From Polytrichum commune (lineage: Eukaryota > Streptophyta > Polytrichopsida > Polytrichales > Polytrichaceae), in the NCBI GenBank assembly GCA_950295325.1, contig OX485805.1, positions 29,499,501 to 29,563,500 of the forward strand: 64,000 nt of DNA, written 5' to 3'. Numbering within the stretch: position 1 is the first letter of the stretch; each line of letters begins with the position of its first letter. The notes under the pieces are model-generated. The model was given only the letters and a program-made list of their open reading frames with translations. It ran no database searches and had not been told where the DNA came from. Positions 1 through 11,481 of this stretch are shown here, piece by piece. The position numbers were made by a program, and so were the translations under genes.

Positions 1-3000
1 GTGAGCATGGTAATTATGAAATCTCATCCTCAGGGCGCCATCCTCGCTATGGGGAGAGCACAAGCCATGAGGTTATGTCAGGACGTCGCGGGTATGGTAA
101 TGGAGGGGAGTATGTTGCTGTACGCGAGAACACAACTGCAAACGGCCGTCGGCTTGATGCGAGTGTATCGACAAGCGGGAGCTTGTACAGCAGCAGTGGC
201 AGCGATACCGTGAGCCACAGCTACAATACTGCGACTGACCTGGGTTCGTCGGATGCAACAATGCTTCATGATTTCTCGAGCCATAATGAGGATCCTGGCC
301 CGAGTGAGAGGTGGAACAACGGCCCTGTCCCCAGCTTGTCCGTAAGTGCGCGGGCAATTGGTGCGCTTCTGAGGCATTCGGGATTGGTTTTTCGGGAGGA
401 GAATTCAAGCTTACCAGGTCCTTTGGTTGGGTTATCAAGGTCAAGTGCAGAGGATAGTGGTGGTGCTGGATTCTCTGGTAGAGCAGGTGGCCACAATACT
501 GGTCCGGCCAATTCCTCACCATCGCAGGATACATCTGGGTCGGGGAGAATTCGGGGACAAACTGGTACTCAAAGTGGGAGTCTAGCAGAAGGAATAAGTA
601 GGGCAGATGGTGTTCTGCAGGGAGGTAGCCAGATACTGGGTGGGCTTAAGCAGCGGTTATTGTCTTTCATCTTGCAGGGCATAAAGGATGATAACACAAG
701 TCCCGCCACGGTATGTTATCAATCTCAAATCACTGTTTTGTTTTATCTTTCTATTCACTTTTGAGTCATTGAATTGATTATTATCTTTCTTAAATAGTAA
801 TCAATGAGAATGCAACTGATGTTATCATATCAAAGACCATTTTGATTCTTGAAACAAGAGGTATCTACTCTTGACAACTAGAAGGTTTTCAATGAAAATT
901 TTCTATTTGAAATTTTCTATCTGATCGATATCAATAATGCTTGGTTATGCAACAATTTGAGATCAGAGGATACGATCAGTCTATAACCGAGTCATAACCG
1001 GTTGATAACTGGTAATGGTATGTATAAACGGCCAACACTGATATGTGCCCCTCTCATGTTACGGAGCTGCTATGAAGGCAGCTATTCTTTTCACTGGACA
1101 TGCTCACTGGAAGAGCTACTGATTTCTTAGTGAGGATTCTATTGACGCATTAGGCTCAATCAACTCACACAAAATTCTGAATTCGTATTGAATCCAACTT
1201 CTTTTTGTATGTCATGAAAGCAGAAAGCTCAACAGCTCAAGCGTTTCTATTACCATTTCCAGCACTATGTGGATTTGGTGATGTGGAAGGTGGGTGAGAC
1301 CAATTCACTCGTGGTGATTCTCTAGTGCATGCTGTAGGAGCTGTGGAGTTATATGTGAACCTTATTTTCAATATGAAGTTAAATAGCTGGCAATACTTGT
1401 AGCATTTTAGGGAAACGGCTGAGGGTTCAGGAAGCTGATAAGTTTGTTTGATTTGACAGGTACAATTTCTGGATCGGTATCATATACTCATCAAATTTGG
1501 GAGTGTTGATGGCGTGGTGAGTATATTGCTCTGAATGGTACCAGGTTTATGGATTTTTTTTTTGTGCCTCGTAAATGTTTAGGAGTAATTTAAGCACCTT
1601 ATAAACTGTAAGTGCTAATGGGAATAGCTACTTTGGTTATGCAGGTATTGAGGAACTCTGAAGCCTCACATCAAACAGCATTTTTGGCAATCTATAACCT
1701 GGAGACTACCCAAATCCTGGGTTTTTATCAGGTACAAAAATTATTGCTCAAGCAAGCGTAGTTTTCTGAGAGTTCTGTTGGATGTGCACTTTCGTACTTG
1801 GTTTTTTTTTTATATGATCTTAGTTCCCTCACCTTTAATTTTTATTCTCAGTGCAACTTCTCCCTAAGTCAAATTTCTTGTCTCCACAGAATTCATCTGA
1901 GGAGTTGCTGCAGTTAGTAGAGCGTCACTGTGATCACTTCAGAGTGGCCCCACAGTATCCATTGTACATGAATTTCATTTCTAGCTTTGCAAACAACTCC
2001 TACACCCGGGAGCAGTTACGTAAGCAAAAAGTTGCCTGCGTCAGCAGCAAAGGTAGCTACAGTCAGGTATATTTATCATTCATGATATTGTAAGGTAGAT
2101 GTGCCTTATTTGATTATTATTTTTTGCTACTGTGTACAAGTTGGACTCGCAAGGTTGAAACTTCTGTGTGTTTGTAAATGTATGTGAAGAAGTCAGAACA
2201 ATCTTGGATAGTTTGGAGCTAATGTTGATTCTTTTATGAATAATCAAAATCCACTAACAGTGAGCTGTAAGAAGGCCAGATGTGTCCCCTCAATTATGTT
2301 GATTGTTGTACCTAGAATGGCTAACAGGTTTTGAGCGGTAGTTAAATCCAATCTAAATACATGTCTTTCTGCTGTCTATTCTTAGATCTGCACCTAACCA
2401 ACCTCCACTTAAATATAGGTGTCTGAGAAAGATAAGTAACCGAGTTGGGCCTGCTTACCTGAGTGCTAACCTGGCTCGCCACCTAGAAATAGTTGCCTAC
2501 TCTACTGGAATTAAACAGTGTGCAAGGTCAGAAAAGAAGTGCAGAAGGAAAAGAGTAATCATTGATTCTTTGTGTTATTTAATCCACAACATTTACAATG
2601 AATGAGCCAACCAAATTTGGTATACAACATTCAATAACAGTTGTTATTGGTTGCATATTATTTTGAAGCAATTTTTAAACTAATACAACTTTGTGTGCAT
2701 TTTTGTGCATCCAGGTAGTGAAGAGGACACTAGCTGCGCTGCCTTATAATTCCCAATCTCAGAGCCCATCAGCATACTTCGACCAGTACCTCTTCCACTA
2801 TGATGAGAAGGTACAAAGGTCGAGTTTGTAATCTACCTATATAATCTATCACAGTATTCTGTGGATCTTTCTGCGTTTTTTTACAATGTGATAATGTAAT
2901 TTTGTTTGTTGTACAGCTAATATCATCTACCGATCGCCACAAACCCTGCATGGAGCATCCTATCAAATTTATTTCCAGACGGCGGCCCAACACTCTCAAA

Positions 3001-3763
3001 TTCAAAATTAATCCTGGTACATGGGCCCTTCAAAATGAAACCTTGGTTTAGTTGCAAGGTTTTTCTGTAGTGTCATTTTGTGAGGTGATGCCAAAATGTT
3101 GCATGGATGTGGAAAAGGAGTTTCTGTCTGCTCTTACAAGGTTTGTGTATCTTGGAAAATCTGTTCGACCCAGTTGTATATTACATAACGTAGACGTGGA
3201 AATTGGGTACTTTTCTCTCTCCATCTACTTCTTATAGGATATGAAACACACAATTTAGTGCAAGATGATCAGGCAATCCAAATCGTGCCCATAGGCATTT
3301 GCCTCAATTTTTGGAGCTCATATGAATATCTTAATCATTATCAAAGTGCAGATTCTTGTGCTCATTAAGTGATCGTATAGGTCCCCCTAAACATGTTGAC
3401 TATTGAGCTTAGAATGGTTAGCTTATTTTGAGCACATAGTCCAATCTCTTTTAAACACACGTCTTCTTTGTGTCCATTTTTAGATCCATACCCAACTACA
3501 TACCACTCAAATAATAGGTGTCGAGACTGTTGTGTTGGAAATGGGCACATCTACCTTATGTTATCAAGTAGTTGAAATGGGACCTGTGGCCTTACCATCT
3601 TCTCTCTGTGAATGGTGTCTATGCAGGCTTGGAGCTTGGTTCAAATGATGGGCACATTAAACGTGTAGCATCCTTTTTGTTCCATCCCATTTTCCCCTTC
3701 GCCATCTCTGTTCAGCAGTCATTCATGCAAACCACCATTGTGAACTTCCACTTTAGACGATGA
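1..3763 (+). CDS. DET1: DET1 (de-etiolated 1) light-signalling repressor, 3' part of gene
   Basis: DET1 is a nuclear protein that, with COP10 and DDB1, forms the CDD complex linked to CUL4 ubiquitin ligase and represses light-induced development. Exons read from the sequence: <3-710, 1224-1289, 1460-1516, 1645-1731, 1890-2066, 2715-2810, 2917-3016 and 3627-3763. All introns have GT/AG borders; phases are 0 except the last, which is phase 1. Diagnostic blocks in order are KQRLLSF, FYYHFQHYVDLVMWK, IKFGSVDG, YNLETTQILGFYQNS, SQSPSAYFDQYLFHYDEK, HPIKFISRRRPNTLKFKI, and the C-terminus FLFHPIFPFAIS...FHFRR followed by TGA at 3761. The gene is cut by the left window edge: the first visible exon is open from base 3, so the ATG at 75 is probably internal. 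That exon carries at least 190 Ser/Gly-rich residues before KQRLLSF, far longer than the same region of Arabidopsis DET1 as I remember it. Identification is very secure. Confidence 0.95.
2290..2455 (-). repeat. Dispersed repeat, family C, in DET1 intron
   Basis: This stretch shares an ordered set of motifs with 3385-3545, 44716-44880, 45150-45400, 48170-48290, 55795-55960, 59930-60060 and 61010-61195: CCAATCT..AAA, then ACATGTCTT, then TTAGATC, then CACTC/CACTTAAATATAGGTG. It lies inside the DET1 intron between the exons ending at 2066 and starting at 2715. The complete form at 45150-45400 is a fold-back, so the family is probably a non-autonomous DNA element. No coding sequence is present. 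Confidence 0.5.
3240..3545 (-). repeat. Dispersed repeat, family C (longer copy) in last DET1 intron
   Basis: The right half (3385-3545) matches the family C motifs. The left half (3250-3390, with TTAGTGCAAG, CATTATCAAAGTG and TATAGGTCCCCC) matches 38640-38790 inside the first intron of the second aquaporin gene. Two unrelated genes therefore carry the same intronic insertion, which points to a mobile repeat and not conserved regulation. Confidence 0.5.
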
Positions 3764-4724
3764 GAATGTGTTTGCATACCTTTCCTATATGTAAAGAGTT
3801 TTCAGGAAAAAAAACCACTTTGCAGGACATAATTATGGATACACTTGACATTGTTAGGAGCCGCATGAACATCCTGTGAGTGTTGGTGTGGCATGGCTTT
3901 TTTCTTCCTTGTTTACTTGCCCACCAAGTGACTTGGAACCATTCCATCCAGTTGATGATTGAGAGGAAGATTTCCGAACATTTTATTTTGCAAGATAGAT
4001 AGATAATTCAACTCTAAAACAGCGTTCTCTTATACAGTGCTCGTAAAACATTTTTTGAGATGGGTAGGTAAGTAGACTCGTTCTCCCTTAATCATGGGAC
4101 ATGAATTCTGGAGAAAGTGCTGGGGCTATTGGGTATATTAGTAGAGAATGGAGTCCTGGTGGGATTTTATGTGGTTCGGAGGCACTGTGCTGTAATTACC
4201 CCAAAATTTTCTTTGGAATCTCTTTGTATTGAGACAAGTATGACTCTATGTTGATGAAACAGAATTTGGTGCTCTGCAGTGGCCATCTACTTATCCAAAT
4301 GTACATATTTGATAGACCTAAAATATTTGCAAATATCATAAAGAATATAGTGCAGAGGACTTTGTCATGCTGCCTGCCAACCCTAAGTACTAGAGAGTGA
4401 GATTACTTTATCAATGAACAATTACTAACAATGGTACTCATTGTAGCCATACATATGATGTACAAAACACAGTAACCAACATGCATTCTTAATTACTGTA
4501 AACCAGATTGCAAATGTAAGTAACAATTGTGGTCCAAATTTGGCTCAAGTGTAGGTTGTGAGAAGATTTGCAAGCCACATCTTCGACATATTTGACAAGA
4601 AGTGAAGACAAGTGAAGCCCAAGAGAAGACAAGAGAATAGTCAAACTTGGATTTTTTTCTCTTTCAAAACTACCCTTTTTTAGGCATATATTAAAAAAAA
4701 AACACATTCACTTTTCGGTGCGTA
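3764..4724. other. Intergenic, DET1 3' flank
   Basis: This is A/T-rich sequence downstream of the DET1 stop. It presumably includes the 3' UTR. I see no open frame with recognisable similarity and no clear repeat border. Confidence 0.5.
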
Positions 4725-4884
4725 GCCATCTTCTTGGTCCACATTCGGTTGACATCTAGTGAGGGGCCCGAGGCTTTCAAAATTGGGTCAAAATTGGGTC
4801 AATTTTTTTAAGAAGTCGGACCATTGAAAAAGGCCCTCTTCCATGATCCGACTTCATGGTCCATAGTGTAAACCAACCCTTAGT
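4725..4884 (+). mobile_element. Truncated TIR element related to the 6320 element
   Basis: The motifs TTGGTCCACATTCGGTT, CTAGTGAGGGGCCC and ACTTCATGGTCCATAGTGTAAACC appear in the same order as in the right third of the complete element at 6320-6751. Only the right end is kept, and the left terminal repeat is missing. It is a dead fragment of that family. Confidence 0.65.
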
Positions 4885-6319
4885 GTCACTTACTATTTGA
4901 AATTATGCAATGCAATAACTTCTTTTTAAAGACTCCAGTCTTACTTTCAAAGGTTGTATAGGTTGTTCACACATTAAAGAACATGAATGACTTTGCTTTG
5001 ACATGTAGTGGCATATGACATTTTATGTCACTATGGTAACTTTTCTAATGACACTTCTTATGGATATGTTTGCAAATACTGTCAACCCAACTCACTTTTA
5101 GTTCATCTACTTTTGGTACATTTTGCATCCTCACATTCATGTCACAAAAAATAGTGGCGAATAATTGAAATTTGGATGAAAGATTAGATCATAAATAATA
5201 ATAATATAATGAAAATAATTGTAACATTGCAAATTTATGATGCCCAAATTCTTTTACAAGCAATGACAAATCATTTTAGGTTTCCGTTTAGTGTTGGCGA
5301 CACTACACAAGCGGTTTACAATTAGGAATGAGCAAGACAAATAGAGTTGATAACTCTTGAAACAAGATATAGTGTAGTTGTTGCTATAATTTGAATTGTA
5401 ATTATTTATGGAGCTCTTCACATTAAGGACCTCAAATGGAACAAGGGCTGCAAACTCCCATGTCATCAATTTTGGTGATCATTTCTTCAATACCAAGAGG
5501 AAAACAAGTGGGAGAGTCTCTTCCTCGGATGGGGGCCAATCGATCATCATCCAATTTTGTTTCAACGGTCAAGATCATCCGAGGAATGTGCACATAGCCT
5601 AATAGGCACATACGCTAATTTCCGACGTGTTGGCTTCTTTAGTCAACCCTCTTGCTAAGTTTAGTATGTGTCTAGCTCCTACATTAGCCCAACTCCCCCA
5701 AGTTCTCCTCTTTTGAAATTGGGTTTTGACACTAGATGCTTGAATGAGCTCTTAATAGTAAAGTTGTCCAAAGAGAGATGAGACTTGCCAAGTTCGATTT
5801 CTCATTAAATGTTGTTGTATATAAACGTATTGTTATCCTAAAAAGCTCCCTAAGTTCATTTTCATATTATGATGAATTTGTCATTTAACATCAATGATTG
5901 GAGTATTTTAGTGGATAGAGAAACTTATCCACTCTTTCTCCCATTGTTGGCACGTTTTAGGCAACAAAGATAAACAACAACAAAACAATAATTTATTTTC
6001 CCGCTATTATTGTGAGAATCTTGTACCCACATGCTCCCGAAACGGTTCTTATACTATAGATAGGGCTTTCACGTGAGTGGTGCATTGGAATAAAAGAATC
6101 ATAAACACCTCTTGATAATAACTTCAATAACAAGGTGAATTCTTAAGGAAGACGAATGAGAGTAAACAATATGGCCCTCTCTCACGTTGTGCGGCTTGCA
6201 AAAAAAAGTTTCTTTTTCTTTCTTTCTTCCTAAGAGCAAACAATATTTCCACATCTTTAAGGTGACTCCTATGGTCCATTGAAGCTTCTCTTAGTTAAAA
6301 ATTTCAACATGAGAACCAA
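4885..6319. other. Intergenic, A/T-rich, no gene seen
   Basis: The first about 150 bases resemble the short family D repeat (TAGTGTCACTTACTATTTG). The remainder has only short open frames, including a CTTTCTTT-rich tract near 6215-6230. I recognise no protein in either strand. Confidence 0.4.
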
Positions 6320-6751
6320 GGGGCGGTTTACACTATGGACCATGAAGTCGTCCCACGGCCGTCAAAGCGATGTGATTGGACGTTGAAGTCGTCCCGGGAC
6401 GACTTGGGTTTACACCAAGGAAAAAATGGCAGAGTGACCACGGAGGTTGAGGTCCACAAAATATTATTTTTTAAGCCTACTCTATCCACTGCCATGGTCC
6501 AACGGGTTTTCCGTTGGGACAAGCAAAAGAGGTGGTCCGGGAAAAAGAGCAAGGGCCCATGTCAGAAAAATGCCGTTTTAAGCCTTTTTGGTGCATGGTC
6601 ATTCTTCATGGTCCACATTCGGTTTACACCTAGTGAAGGGCCCATGAACCATGAAAACTAATATTTTAGTAACTCGGACCATGGAAGTCGTCCCACGCAA
6701 AACATGCCTCTTACGTGGGACGACTTCATGGTCCATAGTGTAAACCGCCCC
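6320..6751. mobile_element. Harbinger-like MITE with perfect 38-bp inverted ends
   Basis: The left end starts GGGGCGGTTTACACTATGGA. The reverse complement of the right end is identical for 38 bases. Length is 432 bp. Flanking trinucleotides are CAA (left) and TAA (right), consistent with an original TAA target duplication with one change. The 3-bp TWA-type duplication and G/C-rich termini fit PIF/Harbinger-derived MITEs. It has no transposase, so it would need one in trans. Confidence 0.85.
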
Positions 6752-7540
6752 TAAGTTGTACTATCTTAATTTTCAAAGGTCCAAGGAACTTCCACGAGTA
6801 TTTTTGAATACGTTTTGGGTACCTAACACCGACACATTTAATATATTTTAAACCAAATGTTGCCAACTAGGACCTTTTCTAAATGAAGACATTCTATCTA
6901 GTACAGTCTCCCAATCATTTTATATACACACGTCTTGCATGAATATTGGTTTCTAGAATATGAATACATATGAATAGTACACTAGTGTTTCTTCTTCTTC
7001 TTCTTCTTCTATATGTACTTTCTTTGAGCACCATTATTACAACTTATACTATTTTCTCTTGGTTCTTGTGATGTGTGTTGCTCAACATACGTTCAAGCCC
7101 ATCATTAATGTTATTTTGTTCCGAATTGTTATATGAGTTTGTGAAATGTGTGAGCTCAAAATTGTGAAACGGAATGCCTCCGTACCACAAGGATATATAT
7201 ATATATATATATGAATGTTATTTTTAGGTCAACTTCCATTTATATTAAGATATCATTTTGGGGAATTGGCTTGAAAGATCATTGAACCATTTTTTTAATC
7301 TTAAATTAGTTTACTTTTCAAAAAGCACCTCAACGGTGAAGGATAACTCAATAAGAAGGTGGTACGCCCCTCGTGCAAATTATGTCTTGCCTCTATAGTA
7401 CACCTTACCAATAAGTGAGTGTGGACATGTGGAGTCTAGAGTGAATGTGGACCCACTAAGGCATCTCCTTGTGGTTTACAAGTACAATTTCATTTGTAAC
7501 TTGTAAATGCAAACTCCAACTTGCTTTTAGTGCAAAATTG
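6752..7540. other. Intergenic with simple repeats
   Basis: Contains a CTT microsatellite (about 6988-7010) and a TA run (about 7194-7212). No gene is recognised. The right end leads into the decayed gypsy element. Confidence 0.5.
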
Positions 7541-9140
7541 TTTAGAGGAAATTGTGGTGCCGGATGCGCTAAGTAGACGGGAAGAGTTCCAAGCAATGAG
7601 AACCATCCAAACCTTGTGGCTAATGTTTACCGGTGAAGGAATCTTGTGATGCAAGATACGGGAGGGGTACATTAAGTACCCCGAAGCACAAAAGAGTTAG
7701 GCGAGCTTCACAAGAGCAAGGTGCTTGAAGAGGTCAAGTTGGTGGACAGATTGTTCAAGTATAAGCAAAGTTGGGTGTATGTGCCACAAGGCAAGTTGAC
7801 GCTATCGGTTTTGAAGGAAGAATATGATAGTTACATTGCCGGCCATAAAAGAAAAAGAATAAAGCACCATAGAATGGTGTCAAGGAGGTACCATTGGCAG
7901 TGCATAAAGGAGGATATAGCTCACTTTGTGAAGGCTTGGATGAAGTGTCAAGTGAACCGAACCTCTTACCAAAAGCAAAGCGGCTTCTTGCAACCGTTGC
8001 TTATCCCGCCGGAGCCATGACAGAGTATGTGCATGGACTTGATCACAAGTTTGCCGGAGTCACAAGAGTATGATGCCATTTTGTTGGTGGTAGAGCGGTT
8101 TTGCCAAGTTGGCACACATGGTGCCGATTGTGGGAACCGCAACCGCGATGGAGACCACATAGCCTTTCCTCAAAGGATGGTTGAAGCACCACGAGTTGCC
8201 AAGAGTGATTGTGTTGGATCAAGATCCAAAGTTCACAAGTGCATTTTGGAGGCACTTCTCTAGGGAGGTCGGAATGAAACTAAGGTTTAGCACGTCCTTT
8301 CATTCCCAAACGGATAAGAAAACGGAGTATGTGAATGGAGTGTTGAAGCAATACTTGAGGAACTTGGTGGGGGCGGACTATGTGGGTCGAGCGGAATTTA
8401 ATTGCAATGTAGCCATGCACTTGGCGACCAAGGGGTGGTCTTTCGTGGTGGCTTTATGGAGTGGATGCGCTCCAACCTACTAACCTAGCTCTCGAGGGAG
8501 CACATTGAACACTAGAGTTCAACCAAGATGGTGAGGACTTGGCCAAGAGGCGTGAATAAGTCTTGGAGATGACCAAATTGTTGGTGGAGAAAGCCCAAAC
8601 GTGCTACAAAGAGCAAGTCAATGCCGCAAGACACGAAGTGGAGAATGAGGTGGGCCAAAAGGTGTTGTGAAATGTGAACAACTTTTTATGGCCGGAAGGC
8701 CCCACTCCAAAGTTCATGCCCAAAATTCGAGCTCCTTTTCTCATTGTGGAATGAGTGTTCAAGGACATGTATAAGTTGGAATTACCGCCCGAGATCAAAG
8801 TGCATCCGACATTCCATGTCTCATTACTAAAGCCATTTAAGGAAAACACCTTGTGGCCCGATTGCAAGCAAGTGATTAGGCCACCTTTTGACCTTGTGGA
8901 GGTCATTTGGAACATGAGGTAAGAGGGCATCCTCAAGTGTAGGAAGCCAAAGTGATTTTTTTTTTTAATTTAATTTAATTTTTACAAAGGAGGACTTGGT
9001 GAAATGGTGAGGATACCATAAGAAAGAAGCCGCTTGGGTAGCGACAAGAGACATGATGAATGTCAAGGAATTGGTGAAGCACTTTGAAGAAACTAAGGCT
9101 ACACATTCCAATAAAAAGAAGCGTAGGCATTGATGAGGAT
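7541..9140 (+). pseudogene. Decayed Ty3/gypsy chromovirus pol (RNase H end, integrase, chromodomain)
   Basis: Pieces of a gypsy polyprotein follow in the correct order. The RNase H terminus is VVPDALSRR (about 7551). The integrase zinc-binding segment (7721-8020) holds AGH, then W.KCQ, then GFLQPLLIP. The integrase core has MDLITSLPES (8029), VIVLDQDPKFTS (about 8205) and a DKKTEYVNGVLKQYLRN block supplying the glutamate (about 8315). The C-terminal segment has LELPPEIKVHPTFHVSLLKP (about 8777). A chromodomain-like end (about 8995-9120) reads DLVKW...GYHKKEAAWV. At least one frameshift (between 8100 and 8180) and several stops interrupt it. Gag, protease and most of reverse transcriptase are missing upstream, so it is 5'-truncated and inactive. 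Confidence 0.85.
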
Positions 9141-10775
9141 ATCAATCTTCTTTAGTGGGGGAGAGATGCTAGTAGCACACCTAGCTTCGAGGCAATGCCG
9201 TCCACAACATGTACTTGTTCTTTGGCTTAAGGCAATAAAATTCAACTTTAGTGGTACAAAGAGAAAAGTATGAGATGAGGTCCTAGTCTTAAACTTGTGC
9301 TTGGTTAGTGGAAGAGGGGGAATAGACGTGCCAAACTAGGTTGGGTAAGCTGAGTAATTGGGGCCATGGCTAGGAGGGGCCTTGGATAAAACCAAGAAAC
9401 TTCTTAGCTGTGGGCTTGTCTGGGTGGGGGCAAGGTGATGGCACGTGCTCATAAAAGTGCTACCCGTGAGCTAATGAGAGTTGGCGCATGGGAGTCATGA
9501 ACCCATGTCTCGAAAGAGCAAAGTGGGAACCGAATCGGGCGGGACTTGGCATCACCCCCGTGCGATCGAGGCGTGGCTTAACAATGGAAAGCCATCTCGG
9601 AGTTGCAACCGAGACAACTTAGTGAAAGCGTTAAGGTCCGGCCTAGATGTGTCATGTTAGGCTAGTGGAGCCTAACGGGGGAGGCCCCAAAGGAGGGGCA
9701 ACCCAAGAGAGTCCCAAAGTAGGTAGGTCTAGTGTAGGTTAGGTCCTTGGACGAGAGATCCAAGGTTGCTAACGGACCACCTAGGAACGACACCTTTGGG
9801 ACTATGCCAAATTTGAAGATGCATTGTGGGGGTTGCGCCCTAAGGTAAACACAATGCCGTACCATAGAGGATGGCAACTTGAGAATTGGTGTGCCGACTA
9901 CGAATATAGTCGATGAGGGCATCGATTCCGTTTGGTGGGGGTGAGTGTCGCTCACCTCTCCATGAGGAGTGCCCGAAACACCATGGGCACAAGGGGGACC
10001 CCGGAGTGACATTCGGGACTTATAACGCCGTTGGTGAGAGGGTCCAAGTGATCCTAGTGTGGGTGAGGGCCCCGGACGTTGGGAATGCCTCCCACCCATG
10101 GAGACTAGGAGGCATGAAGGTAAGGCCATGAGCTATGCGTAGCTTATGGTGTGTAGATTCTAGAATGCTCAAGAACACCTCAATCGGAGGTGTGAGCTAG
10201 GAGTTATGATCATTTGAGTGGGGCGTTGTCCTGGGACAATGCCCTGGTACAACAGTGGCCTGGAAGTGGCTTCCGGGGGCTGTTGCTGGGGGCTTCTAGG
10301 CCCAACGGCTAAGGGAAAATGTCTACTTGGCCCAACTCTTGGTACATAGACAAAAGGTTTCTCAACGGTAGGGTAGGCCCCCCGCCTAGAGTCCTAGAGG
10401 CTTATATGGGTGAGGTGGTATGGCCTCACCCACTCGAGGCCGAACGACACGGCCTCCATGGGCATTGGCTCAATGTGAGGGCATAGTTGCCTAGTATGGT
10501 TCGGGTTGTTATGGTGTTGCTCCGGCAGCACGATGATCAATATAAGACTTGACTTCCATGAATGAAAGTCCACATCTAAGAATTAGTTACCGATTAAGTA
10601 GTGAGCCCTGAAAGCAAAGTAGGAGGGTTGGTTCCTCTCTTATGAACTATAAGGTCCGGGGTAGGAGGAGCTAACCATTAGCATGGCAGAATGCGAAGGG
10701 TTAGCGCTTGTAACCTTTGCTAGAAATGAAAATTGGCAAGATTGTTAAGGGGGCTAGCAAGGGTTGCGACACGTG
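9141..10775. other. Likely 3' non-coding/LTR remnant of the gypsy element
   Basis: A purine-rich tract (GTGGGGGAGAGA, about 9157) followed by TGCTAGTAGC could be a polypurine tract and the start of a 3' LTR. No second copy of this sequence exists in the window, so the LTR cannot be confirmed. The G/C-richer 9400-10700 stretch has no recognisable coding content. Confidence 0.35.
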
Positions 10776-11375
10776 TTGACTTTAGTGTTTGTTTCATTTC
10801 TATACTACATTGAGGACATTCGAGTGCCAAAGGGCTTACATTAGCTCTTTGAAGTATTCTGGAATTATTTTGCATCTACCCGGATCCTTTAGGTGTTGAC
10901 TTGAATGTTTGCTTCATTCTTACACTAGTTTGAAGACATTTCAGTGCCAAAGGGCTTAGACTAGCTCTTTGAAGTATTTTGGAGTGATATTGTATCTTAC
11001 CCGATCGTTTAGGTACTGCTTTAAGTGTTTGCCTCATTCCTATACTAGTTTGGGGGCATTTGAATGCCAAAGGACTTAGATTTGCTCTTTGAAGTGTTGA
11101 GGAGTGATATTGCATCTAATCGGATCACAAATGTGCTGACTTGAGAGATGACAACGTTCCTTGAGTGCTTAAAGGTCTTTAGAGCTTTAAGAAGCTTAGT
11201 TTAGCGCTCTTGAAGGCTTATGAGTGATATAGCATCTTATAGGAGTAATAAGATGCTGACTTGTAAGATTACAACATTCCTTGAGTATTTTGAGGTTTTT
11301 TAGGTTCCAAGGAGCTTAGTTGTGTTCCTTGAAGATTTTGAGTTGCTTTGCACCAACTTGAAGAGTGAAGGTGTT
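10776..11375. repeat. Five tandem 120-bp units
   Basis: Units start at 10776, 10896, 11016, 11136 and 11256, an exact 120-bp period. Shared landmarks per unit are (T/C)TGACTTGA, TGCCAAAGGGCTTAG, CTCTTTGAAG and GAGTGATATTGCATCT. The first three units are closest to each other; the last two have drifted. The array ends just before the copia gag start. Confidence 0.85.
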
Positions 11376-11481
11376 GATTTGAATGTGGAATGACCTTGAA
11401 TGAGTAGTTTGAGTTAATTCCACATAGTTTGGTAAGCTTGGGGTGCATTGAGTGAATGAAAGCTTGCATTCAAGTCACAAA

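Noticed and set aside
75-764. A 229-codon frame as a complete protein starting at ATG 75
   Set aside because: The frame is open upstream to base 3 and is the DET1 exon ending at the donor at 711; the last 18 codons are intron.
9662-10129. A 155-codon minus-strand frame
   Set aside because: No family motif, in a GC-rich non-coding region next to a dead gypsy element.
10876-11469. A possible CRISPR-like array from regular spacing
   Set aside because: The 120-bp units are contiguous diverged tandem repeats without spacers, in a plant context.
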